Of a stretch of DNA of 64,000 bases, positions 26,201-38,900 are shown in pieces. Position 1 is the first letter of the stretch. Every line of letters starts with the position of its first letter. Made by a program: the position numbers and the translations under genes. The stretch covers positions 96,988-160,987 of the forward strand of contig CAADRB010000005.1 in the NCBI GenBank assembly GCA_900708905.1, given 5' to 3'. The notes under the pieces are model-generated. The model was not told where the DNA came from, did no database searches, and saw only the letters and a program-made list of their open reading frames with translations. The DNA comes from Hymenolepis diminuta (Eukaryota > Platyhelminthes > Cestoda > Cyclophyllidea > Hymenolepididae).

Positions 26201-29200
26201 GTTCGCCTGAAGATCTTTTTAATTAGGTTTTCACATGACTTTCAAACTATCGAACTATTAAAGTTGATCTTAAGTTGCTGAGGGTAGATATATTTTCTGG
26301 ATGGGTGTTCAACTTAAAAATACATATGCGATATGCAACGGTATCTTGAATTGATAAGATTATCGTATCCTGACTTTACATTTATGTCATAGTGTTCTAG
26401 TGTTCTAATCTCGTTGTTCATGAGCTGTCTGTAAAACTTATTTCAAGCTGACCCCCCAGACCACCGCCCTAATTTGTACCTAACGTGAATAAACGCATTC
26501 AATTGTAGCTGGCAATGCAGTTGCCTGAGCTGTGTGCTTTGGCCATCCTGGGATTCATAGTTAGCAACTTAGCAGTCGGAAGCGCTTATGTAAGACAATT
26601 TTGAACACTAATGTAGTATTACCATTATCGTAATGATATACTTTCAAACTTATTGGGAGTGAACAATTTCCCAAACAATTTAAAGATAAATGCCACATAA
26701 CATTTATATTTCCACTGAAATGTTTCATCTTATCGGAAACCTCCTTTCAAATACATTATGAACTTAATTTATCAATGTTTGCATATTCTATTGATGAGTT
26801 CATACCGATATTATGGAGTCGTTTCTTGTTAAATTGCCTTAACGCATACACTATTAGATTAAATTTTCATGCAAACACTCCATTCATTTAAACAAAAGCA
26901 CCTCAACAATGAATTGTTATCTTTTATACAATAGCCGATCATTTTTCACTACCGGAAGTATGCGTAAACACAAATCGGGTGAATGTATTTTAGTAATACA
27001 AGTAATGCGAAGGATATAATTAATTGAAGACAATGCAGCCTCTTAATCTATTCCATTGCTATTCTATCCTATTGCATTCATAGGAAAAATAGATGATCTG
27101 TGAGTCGCTTCTTTTCACCTCTTATTAGACTGTTTTGTTGTTTCCCTTTTATCGAATGTTATTAACCAAGGCAAAGCAACTGCAATATGAGGGAAAACAG
27201 CAAAGAGGATTCATAGAAAAAGAGAGGGAATGTTAATATTTGATCGCAGCAGTCTTGACATAAACAATTTTGCGTATTTCGTATAACACTCTCCTTGAAA
27301 TTCCATTTGCACGGAACATTTCCTTGAAATTCTCTTTTGTTTACAATTCCGATAAGTTTGAACTATTTTAAGCCACCGAATTTATTTATGTCAAATTTTT
27401 CCTCTCCAACTTCTACTAGAATAAAATGTATTCTTCTTTCTTTTTCAGAATGGCTTCACCACCCATAGGAACCGGTTCATCTCCCGGACATTCACCTCTG
27501 GCCCGTGTTGGCGGATCGTGTCGAGTCCATTCTCAGTCGCCTCCACCCCCTAAGACTGTAACCAGTCAGCCAAATCATCACAATCCATCGACTCCTCAGA
27601 CTCAGCTTTTGGCGAGAGATCATCGGGTTCGACAAAAACCGGGGCACAATCCCTCGAGCTCGCCTGTAGTGGAACGTCGCCATAGAAACTTGAGTCCCAA
27701 ACAACAGGCAGCTACTCCGTCAAACAGTGCTTCTCCGGCGCTTTCAAATAGTCCTAGTGAGTACTTCTCTTCCTTCCAGGTGAAGTAGACTAGGTATTAG
27801 TAACTTCTCAAGTCTGTCATTAAAAGTGTAGGAGTATGAACTAACGGCCACATGCTACATCGAGAGTACTGCTAAGGCTAGCAATAGAAAAAGACGTTCC
27901 CAAATCAGAATGTCAGGAATCAAGAGTAGGCCAAATCATGTTATTCGACAGTAATTGAAATCCAAGGGAAAGAGAAGAAGGAAGATAAGGAAAAAGAGAT
28001 GAAGAACGAGAACTAAAAATGTGAGAAAAGGGCGTTTGCACCTGGTGTCTTTAAACCGATGGGGGTGTGATAACACGAGCAAATTACCTTAATCCTTCCA
28101 AGACAGAGGCTAGTGAAAATCGAAAACCTACTGCTGCATTTGGGGGTGAAATGTAGTGATTGCGTTGAGTTCGAATCTAAAAATAATTCCATATTAAAGC
28201 TGCTTCATTTAACAGTTGTAAGAAGCATTGATGGGGCTATTTTTCAAGTATCCGCGACTCTTTACATAATAGTCTAGAATTGCTCCTCTGAGGAACTTGC
28301 ATTCAATGCGCGTTGCTTAACGTACACGTCTGCCAAGTAAGAAGTCACGAGACTGATATCCATCGGTATCAATGATGTGTATGGTCACTCACAATGGTTA
28401 ATTCTGATTAACATTATTTCCTAATCAACTGAAGTCTTAATAATCCGTAAATTATTTCTTTAATTAGTTGAAACTGGTTTTCAAATAGCAAATTTCTGTG
28501 TTAGTTGTTGTCAGTTGTCGGTTACCTTCTGACACCAAACATACCAGTCAATCTTCATGCCAATATGCTTATGTTTATGGTCTTTGTAGTTGGTGTTGTT
28601 ATTTACAACGGTACCAAGTCTAACTGTAGTTCAACTTGCACTTTGAATGTTATAATGTTTTGATATTTAGAACTAGCCAGCTCTGATAATAACTGTCTTT
28701 TCACTGTAACACTTTAATGATAGCTAACTGTTTCGGATAATTTTGCACAAATCCAGATCACGTAATTAATGAAATGCTTAGATTAGGCTCGGAAGAAAAA
28801 AGTGTAATAGCATCTTGTGAAGATCCTGCACTTTTTGAACTTATTAATGAAGGTTTTCATTCTTTTAATTCTAATGAATTTTATCTGGTATTTTAAATAA
28901 CAAATAGACCTCCAATGTACTGTGGTTGTAAAGTGTAAATCTTGAAAAAGTTTGTTCTATCTGTCTTCTGTCAAGAGGTTGCACTATTTCTGTGACGAAA
29001 GAGTATTAAGAAGGGGGAAATTCTTTTGCACTTGTGAAAAACCTCTGATTGACAATTTGAATAGATTATTTTCCAAATACTCTGGTAATCTATATTGAGT
29101 ATCGTCGCAATCAACATACATGTCTGCAAAGTCCAAGTCATGAGATCTATGCTCACTCGTGCACTTCCAATGATGCGAATTGTTGATGAAATAATTCCAG

Positions 29201-29918
29201 TCCATACGAGGAAAGGCAGAACGCGAGTGCCTTAAAATGTCTCCCTTTAAGGCGGATTGGGAATAATTACCAACCATTCCTCAAACTTGGAGTCCTCTTC
29301 TTTAGTAACAACCCAACAAAATATTCTTCTCGTCTTTGATGATACAGGGACTAGTCTTGAGCATTAAACTTCTTTTTTCGCCTAGTAAGACTTCTACCCT
29401 ATACTGAATGGTTCAGATCCCTATCACCTCACTTTCTCCCTCCGCTTGTCACCTAAAATGACAATTGACAAGCCGATCGCGCTTCGGTATTCATTCCTCG
29501 TTACCTTCTCCTAAACAAACACCAGTTGTGTGCGCCTTTTAAAGTCAACAGGGAAGTATCTACCGATTCGTCATCGTTCTGGTTACTAAATCTAGGCTTT
29601 CTGGCATCTAAGAGGAAATAACTTTTTGGCAAAAAAGTGGAGCCGGAACGTACCAATAGGAGATTTTGAAAAGGGAATGTTATACCTTGTTTTCTATGGG
29701 TTATTTTTGTAAGGGGGTTTCTTGCTGAGACCCGATATAGATTTCCAGTGCAGTGAACCTCCAGAATCCATTTTCTAAATGTTGGCCTTAAGTTCCCACT
29801 ATTTGGGTATGTAATATTCTCAGGAGAATTTGGACGCGAATCTTTTATAATTTATTCTGAGTTCTTTTGAACACCTCTTCAAACATTTTAAGTTTAAACT
29901 TTGCGTGAATTTAATATA

Positions 29919-29949
<31 letters not shown>

Positions 29950-32900
29950 TAAAACACAAGTCTTGTATGCAGAGTGCGAGATTTGTGCACTTTTATTTTC
30001 TCGCCATCCTTTCAATTATCCTTCCGTTCTTTCTTTCTCATAGTTTACCTTTTTAACATCTTTGATCTTATTTTTAAAAACCGTGATCTATTTTATCGCG
30101 AGATTGCCAAAAAATATATCATCTGGTATTCTAAACTCTTTTCACCCTTATGTCTCTTTTATGATCTACTCCATTTACAACGGGATTTCAAATGACCCGT
30201 TGATTTAGAACATTCTTCTCGTATATTTTCTTATAGAAATGCTTTTATCAATTTCGATAAATAAATAAGTAATTTCTCATCTTCAATACTTTTTCACTGG
30301 TACTTAGGATGACCGACTTCCATTACAGTTTATTTTGTGATTTTATTGGGGAGAAACAGGAGGAATAAAAGTTGGAAAATCTTCTGAATTCTATATTTAT
30401 CAGATTGACTTTGTTGTAACCATCAGCGAAACTTTAAAATTTTGTCATCTGTATATATGTTTTATAATAGTCGAAAAGCACCTAGTTGGTACTACGAAAT
30501 ACCGTATATTTCGAACTTAAAAGACAATGAGAAAGCCGAGAAAATTGAGAATTGTAAATTCTGTCTACTGTAGTATGGTTAAAAAACAAAGCGAGTTTCT
30601 CCTACTGCGAAAATCAAATGAATTATTTGCAACACAAACTGCTATCTCTTGTTTGTTTCTTGGATAAATACGTCTCTTTAGCTTAGCTCTCTCTCTTCTC
30701 TATATTGACGTACCGCATTTAATTTTGGATAAATGGATAAGAAATAAGTATATAGCTTCACAGCCGATTTAGAAAGTCGTTTTCCACTATTCATCTTAGA
30801 GAAATAGCACCATGAAGTCACCCTAGTGAGAAACACGAATTCTGCCGCCCCTCTTTATTAAACATCAATCATTCTGATCATTAACCCTTGATCTCTGATT
30901 TCGCAGACATGCGCGTTTACCAGAAATAATTAAATTTCAGTTTGCTTTCCTGAAAAGGCAACTTTAATTAAATCTCGACTTTGTGCAATTCGAAATTCAC
31001 ATTCGGATTATGAGTCATGGAACAGTTATTCCTCTAAGTACAAACTATTACACCTTCTCTGCAAATAAAATCAATTATCGGTTACATATTTACTGCACGA
31101 ATTTATTAACACGTTTTAATCTAGTTCCTGGATAAGTGTTTCTCTTTAGCTCATATCTCTCATTCTCTAATTTATAACGACATTCCGTAGTATCCATTTC
31201 TGGACTCATAATCGAGTTGAAATGGCACTGAATAATGAGAAGATGGGTATGCTTTGTAGGATTCGAAATTTCTAACGCCTCTCAGTTTCCTTTCATTAAC
31301 TAAGGTACGAACTTCAATTCCTCCTCCCACCTTCCTCCCTCCCCTCTGTTACATAGACTATCACACATTGATTATATATTTACAGCACACATTCACCACA
31401 AATTTTGATCCAGATCTTGGATAACCGCGTCTTTCTCTCTGGTTATGACGACAGCATCTTTTAGCATCTATTTCTGGACATATGTACAGGAAGATAGAGA
31501 GGGTTTTTGCACTTATGGCATGTTTTTACATGGGTGGGGAAGCGTTTCGTTTCCTCCCCCTTTTTCATCGCTCTGCATAACATGTGTTTGCGTCCTTTTT
31601 CTGGGTCATTTTGAATGATGGAATTGAAGGGCGGACGAGGGAGGAGAGTAATTATGAAATGCATGATTAACTCTCTAGGGCCTTGAATTAATTTATGGGA
31701 TTAAACTAGTTTGGAGATTGGGTTTAAGTGTTGGGGGGAGGGTTGGAGGATCTATTTTGGCTCCGATTTTAAACTTGAATGAAGGAGATTGATTGTGATT
31801 TCAACACAGTGGTCATGAGCACCAGTTCCTGGCAATTAATGAAGTTAAGTCATTTTTTTTCAAGTATTAAAGTAGCGCTAATCGCTGTTGATATAGCCAC
31901 TTTAATAAAGCGACCAAATTAGGCTTACATTTATTCTCTTTAAAAAATGGTCTTCTTAAAGACTAACAGGAAATAACACCCTGTCAAAGAGTTACACAGA
32001 GCCATGTTTATATTGGACAACCGTAAAGGAATAAAAGAGAGAAAAAAGAAGACATAAGATTGGAAATTCGAAAAGAGAGGTGCAAACTGTAAGTGACTAA
32101 AACTCGGGTTGTGATAAACAGGATGAATCAAGATACGTTGAGAGGGCTCTTTGTTCGTCAGAAGAGTAATCAGTAAAAATCATCTGACATCTAGGATAAC
32201 ATATAGTTATGGATTAATTGCAAGCTTATTAGAATGCTACATGAATCAGGAAGCCTGGAAGATGTCCATATAAGAGCAAACTCGTTTTAATTATGAAATA
32301 CCGCACAATGAAATGCATACATTAGATACTTAGGATGACTAGCAGGTTATTAAATTAGTTGTTAATCGTTCAGTGAAAATGGGGATGGGTTAGGCAGTCC
32401 AACAAGATTCATGGTAATCATGGTTGCTTAAACGTTCATTAACCATCATGCAACGTAGAGTTCAAATTAGCACAAGAAATGTCAGTTCTGAGATGGTGCC
32501 GAGAGACCAATTAGTATTATTAGATAAATGGTAGAAATGAGGATGGAGGAATGATTACAAAATATGTGATTTATTTTCTTGGAGCTTGGTTTTTTTTATA
32601 CATTAGAATTTCTTTAAGAACTTGATCTTTTTTGCGGGCTCAAAGTGTTCTAAAAGGAGAGAGAGGTGGGGAGAGAACTTAGGCCACGATTTAAAACTGT
32701 TTGATGGGGAAAATTTGATGACAAAGTTAGGATATGAAATGTTGAGGTATCACTTAGGCTTTATTATAGTGGCTGAAGTGTTAGATCTTTTATAATGGTA
32801 GTAGTGTTCATTAAAATCGCCGCAGCGTGCAAATCTGCAGAGCTATAGTGTTATTTCTTCTATCCAAAGGACTTTCTGTTCATCTGCTGCCTGATTAGTG

Positions 32901-35900
32901 TTTCATTTTGTGGATTTGTTATAATAATATAATTCCGAAGCCGACCTAGGAAAGCGTTCCTCAAATTTTTTCTTGGTAAAGAGTGGCATTATGAAACATC
33001 CTTGGTTAGAGGCTCGAATTATGCCACATTCTAGACTTAATAAGTGCGGTTGGCTATTCCGGTCACTGAGCTTGCGCCGATGGGAATCGAACCCGTAACC
33101 ACTGAAACGGTAGGCGATCACAGTGACCAATTCAATTTAATTAATTGTAAGGGCACCCTCGTAGTTAGGATACTTCCACCTTTTTCGCACCATTTATCCT
33201 GCTGCTGTCATTTTCCTCAGCACTTGTGATGCCACTATAGAGGTCTTTATTCTGGACTTCTATTGTACCGAAGAGAAAATACAATTTGGCCATAGAATTT
33301 AGAATCTGAGCGTGATCTGCTGTGCTTTGAACTATTGAATAATAAAATCGCATTAAAGAGACGATTTAGACAAGGGATACATAACAGTCAAAATAATACT
33401 GAGGGGAGGAGAAAAACAAATTTAGAGATTTCAGTATGAAATTAAGATTTCTATATAGCCCCAACTGCAATTAGCGCCCCTTTGTTCTTTTTGCAAACTT
33501 CATTCCCTGATATTTCATGAGGTCTCAGTTGAAGATTAACTGTCAGGAGAAGTGAGGGGAAATTTTTATAGATGTTGGTTTTCAATAACGAAAGTTTGCA
33601 TTTCTTAATATTTCTCTCAATTCAGAAGAAAGTTTGTGTCATGTAATTTATGACAAATTCTAGCTGCTGGCCTGAAAAGATTTAAGAACTTCGCGAAAAA
33701 TGAATTAACATAATGCGAATTTTCTGTTATATGGCTTTAAAAAAATCGAATTTAATTGAGCTATTTGACTACAAATTGCAATGAAAAACTAGTGAATTAA
33801 GTAATCCCACAATGCACACCCTTGCTAGGGAATATTCCAGAACACCAAACGGGATTTTAATGAGTAATTAATATTACGGAAATCGACATTTACGTACGGA
33901 CGCATCAAGAATAACACTGTGCAAAAGATATTGCCACCGATATATTTTCCGCCTTGAGGTACATTTGCTGTAAATCCCAAACAAACTTGGGTTTGTCTAA
34001 TTATAAAATCACACATACCAACATATCATACTTTTATGATCGAATTGTCTGCAAGTCTCTATTTCCATTAGTGCAATGGATGAAAAATGATGTATACAAT
34101 GGTTAGTCAGCCAATATAACCACTTGTTATTGTTACAGTCTTTCGTGCGCGTAGGTGTTTATATGTGTGTGTCTGTGTGAAGCTTCACTTAACCGCCATG
34201 GAAGGGTTAGCCCTTTTTTTCGCCTCGTCGTAGAAGTATTGGACGCTTGTCATTTCTTGAAGGTGGTTGTATTTGCGCACAATTTGACTCAGGGTTATAT
34301 TAAAATTCTTTCCACCATATGCCTTACTATTAGATTATTAATTACATTCAGATCATGTGATCGAATTAGTAGTTGCTGTATCAGATGGAGTAGCGGTCAA
34401 CGTGCTCATCAGTTAAGCTAAGTCTGCGATCACGACTTCCATACTCTATTTGATGTATAGACACATGGATTCTAGATGACAAACTCTTGGCCTAATCTAT
34501 CTCACAGTCACTCTTGGCACAAAATATTAAGAGGGGGATTAGTCAGGACGTGCTATCTAGGTGTCTTTTGTGCGTTGTTCGCAGCGGGTAGTAAGTGGAA
34601 AATCCAGCAATCTGCGAATGAATTTCATCGGCATAATTAGAATTAATTCTGTTCAGGTATTTAAATATTTCATGTTCGCCCTATTATAAACCAATTTGCA
34701 AAAAGTTTCACTCAGAACTCATAACTAAGTACCACTCCCTTAAACGTATGACGCTGTTATTGCATCCTCGCAAATCTGATCCTGTGGTAAGAAATCAGAC
34801 TTATGAATGTCGATATTTCTATTTTCCTGAATCCATAATCAATCTCAGCCGTCTAGACAGTATTTCCGTAGTTTCATATGATGTGATAAGTGCGCGTACA
34901 ATGGCTGCTATGGTTACCCTGGACGTGATGTAAGTAATCCAAATCTCAGTACGTTTTGTAAATCGAGTCTTTTTCCCTTATGCAATGAATTTCTGATCGT
35001 TCATCATGCTTTGCAAATTAGCTTTTGTAAAACTTGACAGTGAGTTTCAAGGCCGCACAACGATTAGCTGTTGTATTATGAGAGAAAGTGTGTTCGTTTT
35101 TTTTGGGCGGACAAATATGCAAATTAGGTCCTGTATGAAAGCTTTATAAATTTCCTTTGAAGACGATTTAACAATTTTTTTTTAATCTTGAGATAAAATC
35201 GTGAATATTATTAGGGAATTTGTGAAATGGTGGACGGATTTGAAATAAAGAGAATTTTTTATCTGAGATAACCTGTTTTTAGCTAGACACCTTTCTTTTT
35301 CCCTATCATTCATTAATTTATCTCAAATGCGAAGTGGACAGAAGAATTTTTGATTACAAAATTCATTGAAGAACCACGTCCGTTTATTCGTACTCCCCGA
35401 ACAAGATGATGCGTAACCATAGCCGAAATGAAATAGTTATGGGAATGGGCAGAGAAATTTAATTCATGGAATCCGATATTTTTGCTTCTTCACTTCCCAA
35501 TTCGGAAGAATATGAGCTGTGAAAACCTTTAAAGTGCCTCACACTGTCAACTTTGAGGATGACATTCGACCACCCCTTGTCCTTTATTAGATTTTATGCA
35601 ACCGGGAATAGGGTACTAGAACTCCTTGTTGTCCGTCGTGTATGAGAAATAGCGATTCCGTCTATGATGCAAAAGTATTGCTTTCTTTTCTGCGAACATT
35701 CGCATATATTTATCAACTTCACTGTTTTGCGTTTGAATGCCCTTCAAGTGGGGATTCACGCTTTTGGAGACAGGAATCGACATTGTTTGCTATTTTAACC
35801 ATGATAACTCGTTCAAACTAAATACTTCCTTATCGTCTTCATTGATCTGTCTCAGCCATGACTTCGTGTAAGCTTCCTTTCTATTTCCTTTTTGATACCC

Positions 35901-38900
35901 AGTGATATTAAGAAGTTTCAAGGTAGGACAACTGGTGTCGCTTTTTATAACAGCCTCATTATGTGAAAATGATTTGTCATGTTAGTCATTCTTCGTTTAT
36001 ATATCATTCATGGAGCCTTCAAGATCACATAATATTTGTTTGGCTTTCCGTAACTCATCTCATGGCGGATGCTTCGCCTTTCATTGCCTTAATTAGAAAC
36101 TGTTTCAAAGCCAGTAGGGTTGGTTTATGGCAATTACTCATATTTGTTCAAGCAGGGGAGGGGGAGGGTGACAATCCAATTCATTTTCCGACCGTGTGTG
36201 TGCATTTGTAGGTATTGTTGGCTGCTGGCACGAACACAGGCAGATAGATTGTCCTAGTTTCATCCCATCCGTCCATCCATTTATCTATCCTGTCCCCACC
36301 CCTCCCCTCTTTCTAATCACCTGAAGATAGTGTGAGGAAACATGAATCATTTACAATGATGGCAACGGTATCGGACACACAGGGCCAAGACGGTCTATTT
36401 TTAGTAACTATGTACGTGTGTACCATTTCTGGCGTTAGTGTCCGGGGATGACTGAGTGAGTGACTGCCGCTTTTTTGAAACACATTTCACTTCCTACCTC
36501 CTCCGTTCCCTCCTGGGTTTGAAATAAGGTCTCTTGGCAAATAGAGAGGGAGAGAGCGATTGTTTGTTCCTTCTTCGTCTCCTCCTTTTTTCGTGTGGTT
36601 CCTTAATTTTCTATTCTCTCTCCCCTCGTGTTAAATCCGATATGAGTCATACATGTATCAATTTGTGAATGTCCGTTAGATATAAAAAGGATGATTTCCA
36701 CTCTGGGCAATAACGAGAGACTGATTACCATTTCTTTGATAAGGATTGGGCTAAACATCGGAATGATTTATTGGAAAAAATAAGGAGAGATTAGCAAAGT
36801 ATGATAGACAAACAGACAGAGGAATTCTCTCTTCTGGATCTGTAATAGCGTAGCTGTCAACTTATTAGTCCATAAAAGCATGATCATCGGTTCTGATTGA
36901 AACTACTCGAGAGATGAGCAACAGAATGCATCCTTTTCAAAAGGGAAAATTCCTCCCTAAAGGAGCGTTGGAAGACGCATTCGCTATGGTTAACATGCGC
37001 ACACGTCAAGTCAGAGGTCACAAAGTCGATTCTCGTCAGTGCACAGCTGGTTAATTCTATTAAAAAGATGAGGGATAGAATGCGAGTTTCCCATGAGAGC
37101 GACTCCAGGATACCTTACCTCTATTCAAAATTTCCCTAAACGGATTTGCAAAGTTATTTTAAATTAAAATCGTGTAAACTACTATCCTCCTATTACCACG
37201 ATCGCCAACTTGTACCGACTAATGACTCTGTAAAACTAAATTGTTTAAACTTGATCATTTTGGATGTACACGTTTCTATGCAATCAGACGAATTGGAACT
37301 GATTGAGATTAAGAAATTGTCGGTGAATGCACATCTTTGCTCTTGAAACTCACCATTTGCTACAGTTAGACCCACTTGTCTTGAAGGTTAAACTCCATCT
37401 CAAGATGTAGAGGTTTGAGGTTTATTAAAAAGAGCCCCTAACTGCAACCGGAGCTATGTAGAAATATTGGTTTCAAGACACAAGCTCTCCAGTTTACCTT
37501 TATTTGCCCCTCATTAAAAACTGTACGTCCTCTGCCTTGACCTTTTGTTTAAATAGAACAAATTTAGAACTTTCAAGGCTCCTTGGATCAACCTTAAGAG
37601 CCTGAAAAATGTGTTATGTTGATACGTGCTTAAGCAAGAGTGTAATTCAGGTTAATAAGATAATCAGAGGCGCTAGGACGCTGATCTGAATTCGCAGCTA
37701 CGTGAGGACCTCAGTGGAGAACTAGTGTTTGACGGAATTTGGATTCTATTAATTAGTTTAAACAAGTTTCTCTAACGTTGTAATTGAATTTGAGCTAGGT
37801 ATTTCCTGATTTCAAATTAGGTCGATCAAGGGATCATGGTGTTAACTAACTTCTTTGTAGTCAATACTTGTTCAAACTTGAACAAAATGATACGAAAGGA
37901 GATCCTCGAAGCTTAAGTAGGAGGGTGTCCTCATAAATATCGGACAATCAGTGATTAAGCCTCGCATTGGAGACTCCGTGCAAAAAGACCTACAACGCCT
38001 CAGAGAGAACATCTGCACATGTTCTTCAATTTGAACTAAATAATGAAGAAATAAAAATCTCAAACTCCATCGACTAAATTTCCCTTCACTCTACCTTTAT
38101 GTTTAAGATCTTAAATCTGAGCATTCAATGCATATACTCCTTATCATTTTCTGATAAATAAATCCTCTGACCATCCTCTGTCTTCTTTTTCTGCTTATGT
38201 CTGAGATCTGGGTAATGTAGAATTTGACAAAAGGCATTAATTACATTTTTGATGACACATTTACCCATATTTCTTATCCCCTATTTTAGATTTATCAAAT
38301 GGTCCAGTGGTGCTCCAAGGTAATACTCAAATTAGCCATCATCCAGCAAGCCCGTTCGCACCGATCGCTCGTACCACTCCCACTACAACCCTAACCACGA
38401 ATGGGAGTCATCGGGCAGTCTCTCCAACTCTCATTGGCACCGCTCCTTCTGTTCGTAGCCATAGTGATGTCACTGCTCCGATCCCCTCACATTTCCCGCA
38501 TCTTCAACATATCCAGCAAAATACTACTGGGTCTCCGCCACTACCACCAACACAGTCACAGTCGCAGACTTCTCAGCCAACTACCACATTCTGTAGTTCA
38601 GGTGCTGGGCCTGGTCCTAGACAAATTTCAGATGACGGTATGTTATTCTTCCGCTGTCACTATTAAAATTTACATTTATTAACAGGGTTAGTGTGTTATA
38701 CACAAGGTATTAGCGATCAGGGGTGTTATAAGCTAGATATCTAATTTCCGCTTTACTAATTTACTTTCTAATTAGTAATTTCTGTCAATCTGTTCTACAA
38801 TAAGAGAAGTGAGAGAATGGTTGAGACGAATGGGTTTATTGGTATGAGCTTGAAAGTAACAGCTAAGAAAACCTAGAGTAGGTAAAATGGAGTAGATCTG

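Larger units (their letters stand above)
11208..27448 (+). other. SH2 adaptor intron 1 (16.2 kb)
   Basis: GTGAGT donor at 11208 and a TTTCTTTTTCAG acceptor ending at 27448. It contains repeat copies R3 (11455-11695, 19945-20165) and R4 (12940-13085, 21491-21765, 25125-25350), a CT microsatellite at 12402-12420, and assembly gaps at 15191-15209 and 25770-26013. The many short open frames inside show no domain that I recognise. Confidence 0.75.
27757..38289 (+). other. SH2 adaptor intron 2 (10.5 kb)
   Basis: GTGAGT donor and CTATTTTAG acceptor. It contains an AT palindrome (29911-29951), tRNA-related SINE pieces (30762-30850, 32935-33135, 34380-34445, 36980-37125) and repeat R1 copy 2 (35470-35900). 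A 97-codon minus-strand frame at 28984-29277 is not recognised and is probably chance or an old element. Confidence 0.75.

Noticed and set aside
28984..29277. 97-codon open frame on the minus strand in SH2 intron 2
   Set aside because: The composition looks protein-like in part (RMDWNYFINNSHHWK), but I recognise no family, and there is no partner exon or conserved second copy.
33044..33229. Small frame with GIEPVT
   Set aside because: This peptide arises from reading a tRNA B-box region in antisense, and it lies in the SINE copy at 32935-33135.
38401..38682. 93-codon frame in SH2 exon 3
   Set aside because: Out of frame with neighbours; the phase-consistent frame starts at 38290.
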